Source of the DNA: JACDAN01 sp036554945
Lineage (GTDB): Bacteria > Actinomycetota > Thermoleophilia > Gaiellales > Gaiellaceae
Direction of reading: 5' to 3'
NCBI GenBank assembly: GCA_036554945.1
Contig: DATBMH010000037.1
Span: 1 to 19,300 of the forward strand
DNA length: 19,300 bases
Shown here one piece after another: positions 1 through 7,761 of this stretch. Every line of letters starts with the position of its first letter. Within the stretch, counting starts at the first letter, position 1. Below the pieces are notes generated by a model. It saw nothing but the letters and a program-made list of their open reading frames with translations. It made no database searches and was not told where the DNA came from. A program made the position numbers and the translations under genes.

Positions 1-612
1 GTCGCCGTCGCGGCGCTGACCCTCGCGGAGGCGCCGCTCGGGCTGGCGACGATCCGGTACGACCTCCCGCCCGAGATGGTCATGGTGCACTTCCTCGTCG
101 CCCTGCTCGCCCTCGCCGGCGCAATCGTCGTCCTGGTCGAGGCGCTCCGCGTCGAGCGTGGCGCCGGTGCGGTCGAGTTCCCGCGGGAGCTGCGGATCGG
201 CGGGATCGTGCTCTCGGTGGCCTGCCTCGCGCTCGTCCTGACCGGGACGCTCGTGACCGGTGCAGGCCCGCACTCGGGGGACCCGGACGTGATCCACCGG
301 CTCTGGAACCTCCCTGACGCGCTCTACCTCCACGTCCGGATCACGGCCGTGTTCGGGTGCGTGTTCCTCTTCGTGCTCGGCTATGTCGTGGCCCGCCGGA
401 CGCTTGCGCCGCGGCTCTTCCGCTTCTCGCTGCTGCTCCTGGCGGTGCTCGTGGTGCAGATGTCGGTCGGCGAGCTGCAGTGGCGGCTCGAGCTCCCGTG
501 GGGGATCGTCGCCCTGCACGTGGCGCTCGCTGCGGCCGTCTGGACGCTGACCGTCGCGCTCGCCGCGATGCTCTGGATCCCGCCCCGTTGGCTCGGAGCC
601 GGACAGGGGTAA
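1..612 (+). CDS. ctaA: Heme A synthase, COX15/CtaA family (5' truncated by window edge)
   Basis: The frame is open from base 1, so this is the C-terminal ~203 residues of a longer gene; the ATG at 76 is internal. Four hydrophobic segments are visible, matching the C-terminal half of the eight-helix COX15/CtaA family. Family-like signatures include TGAGPHSGD in the loop after a helix, LHVRITAVFG with the predicted heme-ligand His at the start of the next helix, VQMSVGELQW, and IVALHVALAAAVW with the second His. By family knowledge the enzyme oxidises heme O to heme A in the cytoplasmic membrane for aa3-type cytochrome oxidase. It ends with TAA at 610-612, just before the PAC2 gene, so the two are probably co-transcribed. 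The N-terminal helices and start are outside the window. Family call is firm; the exact reaction is inferred. Confidence 0.85.
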   Translation, partial: VAVAALTLAEAPLGLATIRYDLPPEMVMVHFLVALLALAGAIVVLVEALRVERGAGAVEFPRELRIGGIVLSVACLALVLTGTLVTGAGPHSGDPDVIHRLWNLPDALYLHVRITAVFGCVFLFVLGYVVARRTLAPRLFRFSLLLLAVLVVQMSVGELQWRLELPWGIVALHVALAAAVWTLTVALAAMLWIPPRWLGAGQG

Positions 613-622
613 GGTGGACCGG

Positions 623-1510
623 ATGGCAGACGAGCTCCACATCACCGAGCGTCCGAGCCTCGAACGGCCCGTGCTGATCGCGGCGTTCCGCGGCTGGAAC
701 GACGGCGGGCAGGGCGCCTCGCTCGCCGCCGGCTACCTGGCGCGGCTCTGGGACGCGGAGCAGATCGCGGACGTCGATCCGGAGGGCTTCTTCGACTTCC
801 AGGCGACCCGCCCGCACGTGAAGCTCGTCGACGGGATCACCCGGCAGATCGACTGGCCGGAGACGATCTTCTACCAGGCTCGTCCGGAAGGCCTCGACCG
901 CGACGTGGTCCTGCTCCTCGGCATCGAGCCGAACCTCCGCTGGCGCGCGTTCACGGAGATGATCACCGGCTTCGCGCAAGAGCTGGGCGTCGAGCTCGTC
1001 GTCACCCTCGGGTCGCTGCTCGCGGACATCCCGCACACCCGTCCGAGCCCGGTCACCGGCAGCGCGAGCGACGAGGAGCTCGTCGAGCGTCTCGGGCTCC
1101 AGGCCTCCCGCTACGAGGGCCCGACCGGCATCGTCGGCGTCCTCCACGACGCCTGCAAGAACCACGGCCTGCCTTCGGCGAGCCTCTGGGCAGCCGTCCC
1201 GCACTACGTCTCGCTCACGCCGAGCCCGCGCGCGGCGCTGGCGCTCTGCGAGCGGCTCGGCGACATGCTCGGGGTCGGCATCGACGTCGACGAGCTGCAG
1301 GAGGCGGCCGAGGGGTACGCGGATCAGGTCAGCCGCGCGGTCGCGGCCGACGCGGACACGCAGGCGTACGTCGAGGACCTCGAGCGGCGCGCGGACGAGT
1401 TCGACGAGGAGGACATCCCGTCGGGCGAGGCGCTCGCGGCGGAGCTGACGCGGTTCCTGCGCGAACGGGACCGCAAGAACGGCGAGCCGCCGGCCGCGAC
1501 GGATCAGTAG
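623..1510 (+). CDS. PAC2 family protein (proteasome assembly chaperone-like)
   Basis: This 295-residue protein has the features of actinobacterial PAC2 proteins: an early FRGWNDGGQGAS motif (about residues 25-36), a central VVLLLGIEPNLRW strand-loop, VVTLGSLLADIPHTRP, and SLWAAVPHYVSLTPSPRAAL near residue 195. The C-terminal 80 residues are acidic, helical and probably coiled-coil. PAC2 proteins are named after eukaryotic proteasome assembly chaperones; the bacterial members have no settled biochemical role. I place the start at ATG 623, preceded by AAGGTGG; GTG 614, in frame and directly after the ctaA stop, would add three residues. It lies 10 bp or less behind ctaA, so co-transcription is likely, without an obvious functional link. 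No membrane segment or signal peptide is seen. Confidence 0.85.
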   Translation: MADELHITERPSLERPVLIAAFRGWNDGGQGASLAAGYLARLWDAEQIADVDPEGFFDFQATRPHVKLVDGITRQIDWPETIFYQARPEGLDRDVVLLLGIEPNLRWRAFTEMITGFAQELGVELVVTLGSLLADIPHTRPSPVTGSASDEELVERLGLQASRYEGPTGIVGVLHDACKNHGLPSASLWAAVPHYVSLTPSPRAALALCERLGDMLGVGIDVDELQEAAEGYADQVSRAVAADADTQAYVEDLERRADEFDEEDIPSGEALAAELTRFLRERDRKNGEPPAATDQ

Positions 1511-1553
1511 GTGGCCTAAAGCTTTCTGGGAGGTCCTGCGTCGTAGTGAACGA

Positions 1554-2042
1554 GTGAGGCGCAGAACCGACAGCGGCTTGGCTGATCTCGAGCGCGTCTA
1601 TCGCTCCGAGTTCCGAGCCTTCCTACGCACGGGCACGGCGTACCTCGGAGACGTGGAGCTGGCGAGCGAAGCAGTCCAGGAGGGCGTTGCTAACGCGATT
1701 CGGAACAGGCGCGGCTACCGCGGCGAGGGGACGCTGGAGGCGTGGCTGTGGCGGATCGTCCTGAACGCGATCCGGAGCGCGCACCGGGAGCGCGCGCACA
1801 GCCGCATGCTGGCGGAGATCCCCGACACGGTTGCTCCGGACACGTCTCCTGATGACGCAGTGCGGGTGGCGGTACGGCGTCTTCCGGAGCGCCAGCGGCT
1901 CGTGCTGTTCTTGCGCTTCTACGCCGACATGGACTACGCGACGATCGCCGACCTGCTCGAGATCAGCGAAGGCACGGTCGGCGCGTCGCTGAACGCCGCG
2001 CGGAAGACCTTGCGCAGCCTACTGACGGGGGTGCCGGGATGA
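1554..2042 (+). CDS. ECF-type RNA polymerase sigma factor
   Basis: A 162-residue sigma-70 family protein with only regions 2 and 4. Region 2 covers about residues 10-80 (ERVYRSEFRAFLRTGTAYL, then EAWLWRIVLNAIRSAHRER, the -10 recognition and melting part). Region 4 covers about 105-158 (RLPERQRLVLFLRFYADM, then TIADLLEISEGTVGASLNAA, a helix-turn-helix for the -35). Length is normal for an ECF sigma. GTG 1554 is the first usable start, because an upstream GTG at 1546 runs into a stop; no close Shine-Dalgarno is seen (GGGAGG at 1528-1533 is distant), so TTG 1578 is an alternative. The stop overlaps the next gene in ATGA, implying translational coupling. Base composition is a little less GC-rich than the neighbours. 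Confidence 0.9.
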   Translation: MRRRTDSGLADLERVYRSEFRAFLRTGTAYLGDVELASEAVQEGVANAIRNRRGYRGEGTLEAWLWRIVLNAIRSAHRERAHSRMLAEIPDTVAPDTSPDDAVRVAVRRLPERQRLVLFLRFYADMDYATIADLLEISEGTVGASLNAARKTLRSLLTGVPG

Positions 2043-2899
2043 GCGAGCGGACGATGTTGCTGCAGCTGGTCGAGGCGGCGGACGGCATCGAGCCGGACTG
2101 GCACGGCGCGCTCGGTCGAGCGGGCTACCGCGGTCGTCACCTTCCGGGCGGGCGTGAGCCGGTGCCGCCGCGCCGCGTCGTTGCTTTCGTGGTCATCGCG
2201 CTGGCCGTCATCTACGCGATGGCGGCGCTGGCGGCGGGCAGGCCGCGCGTCGGCCCTGTGTACTGGCTCTTCGATCGTTCAGACGAGGTCTATCCGATGC
2301 AACAGACGCCCGCACTCGGCCGCTGGACAAATCGGAAGAGGGGGACGTTCGACGGCCCCTCGCCCCAAGGTGGCGCGCTCGTCAAGGTGGTGCCCGTGCT
2401 GAGTGGGACCGTGGCCGGTCATCGCTTCGAGATGGCGATGGGTCCGATCACCCACCACAGCTACTCGGTGCTCGGCTTCAGCGCTGGAGGGCCCGCCGAG
2501 CCCTTCCACGGGACCAACGTGCCCGCAGTAGGAGGCGGCGGGTTCGCTGCGGTCCGCGGCCTCCCCGTGCCCGCAGCGTTCGAGACCCCTGACCCGGAAG
2601 ACCTGCATTGGGTGAGCGTGACGCTCGGGATTCCGCAGGGGTTCGAGCCGTCCGGTGGCGGGACCGGGCCGAAATGGATCTTCGGAATTGCGAATCCCCG
2701 AGTTGCCCGGGTCGACCTCGTGGACGAGGTGGCCGACACCGTCGTCAGCGTTCCGACCTTCGCGGGCCCGCCCGATGCACCCTTCCGAGGGCGGATCTGG
2801 GTAGCAGTGCTACGGCTCGACCAGCTGGTGAACAGCGTTGTCCCGCGGGACGGAGAGGGTGAGGAGTTGGAGCGCTGGGAACTTCCTCAGGCGCTCTGA
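2039..2899 (+). CDS. Single-pass membrane protein, candidate partner of the ECF sigma factor
   Basis: I do not recognise the family. The 286-residue protein has a short cytoplasmic N-terminus (about 45 residues, ending in PPRR), one strong transmembrane helix (VVAFVVIALAVIYAMAALAA, about 46-65) and a large outer domain of about 220 residues rich in Gly, Pro and beta-type sequence. The ATGA overlap with the sigma gene makes co-translation likely, and topology (short inner tail, one helix, outer sensor) fits an anti-sigma or signal-sensing protein. However, the N-terminal tail lacks the HxxxCxxC zinc motif of ZAS anti-sigma factors and no anti-sigma domain is obvious. The role as partner is inference from position. 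It converges on the helicase gene with only 3 bp between stop codons. Confidence 0.7.
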   Translation: MSERTMLLQLVEAADGIEPDWHGALGRAGYRGRHLPGGREPVPPRRVVAFVVIALAVIYAMAALAAGRPRVGPVYWLFDRSDEVYPMQQTPALGRWTNRKRGTFDGPSPQGGALVKVVPVLSGTVAGHRFEMAMGPITHHSYSVLGFSAGGPAEPFHGTNVPAVGGGGFAAVRGLPVPAAFETPDPEDLHWVSVTLGIPQGFEPSGGGTGPKWIFGIANPRVARVDLVDEVADTVVSVPTFAGPPDAPFRGRIWVAVLRLDQLVNSVVPRDGEGEELERWELPQAL

Positions 2900-2902
2900 G
2901 AC

Positions 2903-5398
2903 TCAGGCCTCGGCGGCGGTCGGCTCCTCGGCCGTCTCAGCCGGCTCCGGCTCCGGCTGCGTGCCGTTCTGGGTCTGCTCCGGCTGCTGCTGTGCCTTCG
3001 CGCCCTTCTTGCGGCGGCGGCGCCGGCGCCGGGACCGGCCCTGGAGCTTCGGCTGCGGCAGATTCTCGGCGAGGGCGGCCGCGACCTCCTCGACCGTGCC
3101 GAGGCTCTCGCGGGCCGACTCGATCAGCCGGGTCGCGCGCGGCGTGTAGCCCTCCGCGGAGGCGAGCAGCGCTGCCCCGACCTCGAGCGGGAGCTCGCGT
3201 GCCGTGTTGACCAGCTTCGCGGCGTTCTCCTCGTGGCGGTGGCCGCGCGAGTTCGCGAGCGCGCCGAGGAGGCGCTTCGCCTCGGGGAACTCCGCGCTGG
3301 CGCGCCGATCCTGGATCTTCCGCGTCGCCCGTGCGAGGCGCCAGGTCCAGCGCCAGAGGATCTGCTCCGGTGCGTCCGCCTTCCCCTCCGACAGGCCGCG
3401 CAGGATGATCCGCACGCCCTGGGCCCGGTCCTTCTCCCAGGTCGGCGCCTGGGTCACGAGCGTGACGAGGTCGTCGAAGCTCGCGCGGTCGACGACCATG
3501 CCGACCCGGTCGGCCAGGGCGGTCATCCGCAGCCGGCGGTTGGGGTTCTCGGCGGCGCAGGTGAACAGGAACTGCTCGAGCGCGCCGCGGGTCGTGCTCG
3601 CCTCGGTCAGCTTCTTGACGAAGTCGACGCGCTCCTCGAACCGGACCTGGCGGCCCGCGATCTGCGCCCAGAACCGCTGCTCGTCCTCGTCGAGGTAGCG
3701 CGGATCGACCCGCTGCCACTCGCGCGCGATCACGCCGAGGCGTCGCTTGACGTCCGGTGTGACCGGGACGAGCCACGGTGCCGGCGAGAGCTTCCGTCTG
3801 GCGCGGCGCTGCGGGCGGCGCCGCGGCGCGGGCGTCACGCGGGCGCCCTCGCGGTAGAAGTCGGCGTCCAGCAGGCTGTGGAGCGAGACGACGCGCTCGT
3901 GGTGCGTCGCGCCCTTCGGGACGAAGTCGACGACGACGCCGGCCTCCTTCCGCGGGTGCATCCGCATGATCCGGCCGATGCGCTGCTGGTAGACGCGGCG
4001 GCTCGCGGTCGGCGCCAGGTGCATGCAGACGGTCGCGCGGGGCGAGTTCCAGCCCTCGGCGAGCAGCATCGCGTTGATGAGGATGTCGATCTCGCCGCGC
4101 TCATAGCCGGCGAGGATCTCGGCGAGCTTCACGGGCGGCGTCCGGCCGGACACGGCCTCCGCCTTGAGGCCGGCGGCGCGGAACTCCCGGGCGAGGTTGT
4201 ACGCGTGCTCGACGCCGGCCGCGTAGACGATCCCGGGCGTCGAGTCGAAGCGGTCGCGGTAGAGGCTCGCCGCCGCCTGGTTGAGGGCCTGGTGGTCGAG
4301 GACCTCGGCCAGGGCGCGCTCCTCGAAGTCGCCGCCGACGATCGGCACGGAGTTGATGGCTGCGGCGGGCGGCACGCGCAGGCAGCGGAGCGGAGCGATC
4401 AGGCCGCGGCGGGCCGCGTCCTGCAGCGGGAGGTCGTCGACCGACGCCGGGAAGACGTCGGAGACCTGCTTCGCGATCAGCTGCTCGGTCGCCGTCATCC
4501 CGATGTAGACCGGCTCCGTGTAGCTGCGGATCGCCGCGCTCGTCTTCTCGCCGAGCGCCGTGTGCGCCTCGTCGCAGATCACGAGCTGGTAGGCGCTCTT
4601 CTCGAGGTCCCCCACGTGCCGCGCGAACCAGGCGTACGTCTGCACCGTGATCAGGTCCGGTCTGGGCGCCTGCTTGCCCTTCTCGACGGCGGGCTTGAGC
4701 CGGTCGCCGTAGCCCTCGGTCGTGAGGTCCCGGTTGAACTGGCTCACGAGCAGCCGCCGGTGGGTGAGGATCAGGACGCCCTCGGTGCGCGCGGCCTCGA
4801 CGAAGCCGGCGGCGGCAATCGTCTTGCCGGAGGCGGTGGGGTGGCGGAAGCGGTAGCGCCGCGCTGCGCCCGGGTCCTCCTCGAGCGTCGGCGGCAGCGG
4901 CTCGATCTCGCCGTCGACCTCGAAGTCGTCCTCGTCGTCCTCGAGCTCCTCGACCTCCTCGAGCTTGGCGTGGCCGTTGCCGTTCCCGTTCTCGGCGGCC
5001 TTCTGGTTCGCGGCGATCAGCTCGGTGAGCATCCCCGCGAGCGCGTCGATCTGGTGGCGACGGAGCTCGGTGCCGGATTTCAGGCGCGGCGGCCGTTCGC
5101 TGAGCACGCGCTCGAGGCCCAGCATGAGCGCGTACTTGATCTTCCACTCGGACGTGGGCGCGTCGAGGCCCGCCTCGATCTCGGCGAGGGCGTCGTCGAG
5201 CGCACGGCGGCGCGCCGTGCCCTTGGCGAGCACGGTCTCGGGCTCCTCGTCCGCGTGCAGGAAGGGCTCACCGGCCCACGGCTCGGCGCGCTGGGCGTCC
5301 GCGATCAGGGCGAGGTTCGCCGGTGAAGAAGAGTTGGTCTGCTCGATGGTCTCTTGCACCCATGAGCGGCACTTGTGGTGTGCCGCCAAGACCTCCAA
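2903..5398 (-). CDS. Superfamily II DEAD/DEAH-box helicase with Arg-rich tail
   Basis: An 831-residue SF2 helicase. Visible motifs: a Q-like ELRRHQIDAL near 111-120; Walker A PTASGKT (187-193); LTHRRLLVSQ (Ia); CDEAH (DEAH box at 276-279); MTATE (motif III, 301-305); a second RecA domain with motif V AEGWNSP near 447-453 and motif VI QQRIGRIMR (471-479). About 65 residues between the Q-like motif and Walker A are low-complexity and strongly acidic, unlike the short spacing in most SF2 enzymes. The C-terminal 330 residues are not recognisable, and the last 45 contain a run of seven Arg plus Lys and a Gln/Pro/Glu-rich tail, likely a nucleic-acid-binding disordered end. TTG 5398 is the furthest start and has no clear RBS; GTG 5359 in frame is an alternative. 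Substrate (DNA or RNA) is unknown. Confidence 0.88.
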   Translation of the reverse strand: MEVLAAHHKCRSWVQETIEQTNSSSPANLALIADAQRAEPWAGEPFLHADEEPETVLAKGTARRRALDDALAEIEAGLDAPTSEWKIKYALMLGLERVLSERPPRLKSGTELRRHQIDALAGMLTELIAANQKAAENGNGNGHAKLEEVEELEDDEDDFEVDGEIEPLPPTLEEDPGAARRYRFRHPTASGKTIAAAGFVEAARTEGVLILTHRRLLVSQFNRDLTTEGYGDRLKPAVEKGKQAPRPDLITVQTYAWFARHVGDLEKSAYQLVICDEAHTALGEKTSAAIRSYTEPVYIGMTATEQLIAKQVSDVFPASVDDLPLQDAARRGLIAPLRCLRVPPAAAINSVPIVGGDFEERALAEVLDHQALNQAAASLYRDRFDSTPGIVYAAGVEHAYNLAREFRAAGLKAEAVSGRTPPVKLAEILAGYERGEIDILINAMLLAEGWNSPRATVCMHLAPTASRRVYQQRIGRIMRMHPRKEAGVVVDFVPKGATHHERVVSLHSLLDADFYREGARVTPAPRRRPQRRARRKLSPAPWLVPVTPDVKRRLGVIAREWQRVDPRYLDEDEQRFWAQIAGRQVRFEERVDFVKKLTEASTTRGALEQFLFTCAAENPNRRLRMTALADRVGMVVDRASFDDLVTLVTQAPTWEKDRAQGVRIILRGLSEGKADAPEQILWRWTWRLARATRKIQDRRASAEFPEAKRLLGALANSRGHRHEENAAKLVNTARELPLEVGAALLASAEGYTPRATRLIESARESLGTVEEVAAALAENLPQPKLQGRSRRRRRRRKKGAKAQQQPEQTQNGTQPEPEPAETAEEPTAAEA

Positions 5399-5459
5399 GG
5401 ATTTGCGCTCGCCCAGTCCCCGTGCGAGCGCTCTTGTCGGAGTGTAGCGGGTTTACGGG

Positions 5460-5774
5460 CTAGAAGCCGCAGACTGCGCCGTCGTGTGCGAGAAACGTCA
5501 CGACTGCGTATGAGCTGAGCGCCAGCGCCGCGGCGGCGCCTCCGACGGCGGCCGCGGTGCGGTAGCGCGGGACGGCGCCGACCATCAGCAGGGCGGCAAC
5601 TGCGAGCCCCAGGCCCCCGATCCCGGCGATCGACACCAGGTCGGCCGAGCGCGTGCCGAGGCAGCCGGAGCGCGAGGCTCGGACGGCGGTGAACGAGAAG
5701 GTGGCTGCGAGGCCGGCCGTGCCGACCAGCGCCCAGACGAGAAGCAGCGCGGCCGCATGCGCGCGAGTGCTCAT
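5460..5774 (-). CDS. Small three-helix membrane protein of unknown function
   Basis: A 104-residue protein starting at ATG 5774, 25 bp after the fadB-like stop and on the same strand, so it may be the last gene of that operon. Three hydrophobic helices are seen at about residues 6-28, 46-68 and 74-97. Positive residues (R4; RYR near 70-72) place the N-terminus and the 2-3 loop inside, so Cys38 (in SGCLGTRSAD) and Cys102 (in AVCGF at the C-terminus) would both face outside and could pair. No family recognised. The ribosome-binding site is weak (ACAGG). The coding call rests on the ATG, clear helices and operon position. Confidence 0.6.
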   Translation of the reverse strand: MSTRAHAAALLLVWALVGTAGLAATFSFTAVRASRSGCLGTRSADLVSIAGIGGLGLAVAALLMVGAVPRYRTAAAVGGAAAALALSSYAVVTFLAHDGAVCGF

Positions 5775-5799
5775 GGGCCTGTTATCGGCCGGGACGGCG

Positions 5800-7761
5800 T
5801 CAGGCTGGAGTCGCCGTCCGGAGGAGCCCGACGTGGTCCAGGTAGCGCGAGATCCCGCCGAGGAAGAACGGCCAGCCGGCGCCGAGCAGGAGCGCCGTGT
5901 CGATGTCCTCGACGCTCTCGACGACGCCCTCGTCGAGCATGTGGTGGATCTCGTCGGCGATCGCCTCGAGCGCCGCCTGCTGGATCTCCTCGACCGTGCG
6001 CCGGTTGTCGCCTTGCACCGCGATCTCCTCGCGCCCGTCGGCGTAGTTCGCGAGCGTCCGGGACAGCGGGAAGCGGTCGGGGTAGGCCTCGTGCAGCGTC
6101 CCGAGGACGTGGTTCGCGACGCGGGGGCCGACCATCTGAAGGAGCACCGACGGCGCCATCGGCATCCCGAGCCTGAGGATCGCCTCGTCCGTCTCCTCGA
6201 CCGTGTTGCCGTGCTCGAGCGCGTCCATCAGGACCGTCGTCATGCGGGTGAGGACGCGGTTGACGATGAAGGCCGGGGCGTCCTTGGCGAGGACGGGGCG
6301 CTTGCGAAGCTTCTTCGCCGTCTCCCAGGCGGTCGCGAGGGTCTCGTCGTCCGTCTCGGGCGTGCGGATGAGCTCGACGAGCGGCAGGACGGCGACCGGG
6401 TTGAAGAAGTGCAGGCCGACGACGCGCTCGGGGTGGGCGAGCTGCGAGCCCATCTCGGCGACCGAGAGGGAGGACGTGTTCGTCGCGAGGATCGTCTCCG
6501 GCGAGACCACTGCCTCGATCTCGGCGAAGACCTGCTGCTTGACGCTCATCTCCTCGAAGACGGCCTCGAGGACGAGGTCGCAGTCGGCGAAGTGGTCGTA
6601 GGTCGTGGCCCCCTCCACCAGCGAACCGAGGAACCGCGCCTTGCCCTCGTCGTAGCGGCCCTTCTGAACCTGGCTCTCCAGCTCGGCGTGGATCGAGGCG
6701 ACGGCGCGGTCGACGATCTCCTGGTCGAGGTCGCGGATCGCGATCGGGACTTCGAGCCGCCGGAGGAAGAGGGTGGCGAGCTGGGTCGCCATCAGCCCGG
6801 CGCCGACGATCCCGACCTTGCGGGTCGGGCGCGCCTCGGCGTCCGGCTTGCCGACGTCCTTCTTCGCGCGGCGCTCGACGAGGTCGAACGCGTACAGCGA
6901 CGCCTGCGCCTGCCGGCCGGGCAGGAGCTCGGCGATCGCCTCCTCCTCGGCCCGGTAGCCCTCCTCGAGGCTCCACCCGAACGAGCCCTCGATCAGGTCG
7001 AGCGCGACGTACGGCGCCGGCGTCGCCCCGTGCAGCGAGTCGTCCAGCTGGCGCCGGGCCTTTGCGACCGCGTCTCCGACAGCCGCGTCCGAGGGACTGT
7101 CCCTCGGACCTGGCGGGTCGGCGCGTGTCTTCTGTACCAAGAGTGCAACGGAATCGTCGAGGAACTCCGCCGGCTCGAGAACTTCGTCGACCAGACCCAG
7201 AGAATGTGCCTCGGCACCGGTAAGCATCCGGTTTTGGCGTAGGGGATTCGCGACGATGAAGCGAAGAGCGGCGTCCACTCCGGCGATCCTCGGGACCAGC
7301 TGCGTGCCGCCCCAGGCCGGGAAGAGCCCGAGGAAGACCTCCGGGCAGGCGAAGTGCCGGACGGAGCTCGCGATCGTCCGGTAGTCGCAGTGGAGCGCGA
7401 TCTCGGCGCCGCCGCCGAGGCAGGCGCCGTTGATCGCCGCCAGCGTCGGGTACGGCAGCGCGCGGATCCGGCCGAAGAGCTCGTGGCCCGCGCGACTCCC
7501 CATCCGCGCCTCCTCCGCGGTCACGCCCTTGAACCGGTCGATGTCGGCGCCGGCGCAGAAGACGAACGGCTTCCCGGTCAGCACCATCCCCGCCCAGTCG
7601 CCGCCCTCGAGCTCCTCCAGACGCGCCGTCAGCGACTCGAACGCCTCAGGCCCGAAGACGTTCGGCTTCTGCCAGTCCTCGCCGTTGTCGATCGTGAGCA
7701 GGGCGATCGGCCCGGCCTCACTCCCGACCCGCGAGAGCTTGAACTCGGTCGGCCGGGTCAG
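5800..7761 (-). CDS. fadB: Fused enoyl-CoA hydratase / 3-hydroxyacyl-CoA dehydrogenase (FadB/FadJ type)
   Basis: The 653-residue protein is a two-activity beta-oxidation enzyme. Residues 10-210 are an enoyl-CoA hydratase with FCAGADI, the oxyanion-hole stretch NGACLGGGAE and the two expected acidic residues, Glu120 and Glu141 (in ACPEVFLGLFP, then GGTQLVPR). Residues 315-495 are the NAD-binding domain: GIVGAGLMA (317-325), ATNTSSLS, HFFNPVAVLPLVEL with His451 and Glu463 as the probable dyad. Residues 497-650 are the C-terminal dehydrogenase domain (FIVNRVLTRM, GMPMAPSVLLQMVGP). It follows the thiolase gene with overlapping ends. No ATG, GTG or TTG fits the N-terminus: CTG 7761 overlaps the thiolase TGA as CTGA and has GGGAG five bases upstream; the next in-frame ATG (codon 59) would cut into the hydratase fold. 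The frame continues upstream inside the thiolase gene but those residues look like a shadow. A 23-bp palindrome lies in the inter-domain linker. Confidence 0.92.
   Translation of the reverse strand: MTRPTEFKLSRVGSEAGPIALLTIDNGEDWQKPNVFGPEAFESLTARLEELEGGDWAGMVLTGKPFVFCAGADIDRFKGVTAEEARMGSRAGHELFGRIRALPYPTLAAINGACLGGGAEIALHCDYRTIASSVRHFACPEVFLGLFPAWGGTQLVPRIAGVDAALRFIVANPLRQNRMLTGAEAHSLGLVDEVLEPAEFLDDSVALLVQKTRADPPGPRDSPSDAAVGDAVAKARRQLDDSLHGATPAPYVALDLIEGSFGWSLEEGYRAEEEAIAELLPGRQAQASLYAFDLVERRAKKDVGKPDAEARPTRKVGIVGAGLMATQLATLFLRRLEVPIAIRDLDQEIVDRAVASIHAELESQVQKGRYDEGKARFLGSLVEGATTYDHFADCDLVLEAVFEEMSVKQQVFAEIEAVVSPETILATNTSSLSVAEMGSQLAHPERVVGLHFFNPVAVLPLVELIRTPETDDETLATAWETAKKLRKRPVLAKDAPAFIVNRVLTRMTTVLMDALEHGNTVEETDEAILRLGMPMAPSVLLQMVGPRVANHVLGTLHEAYPDRFPLSRTLANYADGREEIAVQGDNRRTVEEIQQAALEAIADEIHHMLDEGVVESVEDIDTALLLGAGWPFFLGGISRYLDHVGLLRTATPA
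7087..7109. repeat. 23-bp perfect palindrome inside fadB
   Basis: Arms of 11 bases, GTCCGAGGGAC (7087-7097) and GTCCCTCGGAC (7099-7109), flank a single T. In the protein this is the linker PGPRDSPSD between the hydratase and dehydrogenase domains, which tolerates insertions. No other copy was found in this window by eye. Confidence 0.7.

Noticed and set aside
1511..1553. ECF-type autoregulated promoter before the sigma gene
   Set aside because: GGGAGG and CGTC are present but separated by only about 7 bases, not the 16-17 required; no reliable promoter could be defined.
3233..5326. A 697-codon open frame on the plus strand opposite the helicase
   Set aside because: It is rich in Arg, Ala, Val, Leu and Asp as expected from the complement of GC-rich codons, has no motif, and the helicase on the other strand has all its motifs.
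5441..5446. TACACT on the minus strand as the -10 of the helicase promoter
   Set aside because: The hexamer is good but no -35 lies at a proper distance and the helicase start itself is uncertain.
5776..5790. Inverted repeat GGCC-N7-GGCC as a terminator after fadB
   Set aside because: Four-base arms and no T-run are too weak to call in this base composition.
5653..7242. A 529-codon plus-strand frame opposite fadB
   Set aside because: Low-complexity shadow composition; the minus-strand frame has clear hydratase and dehydrogenase motifs.
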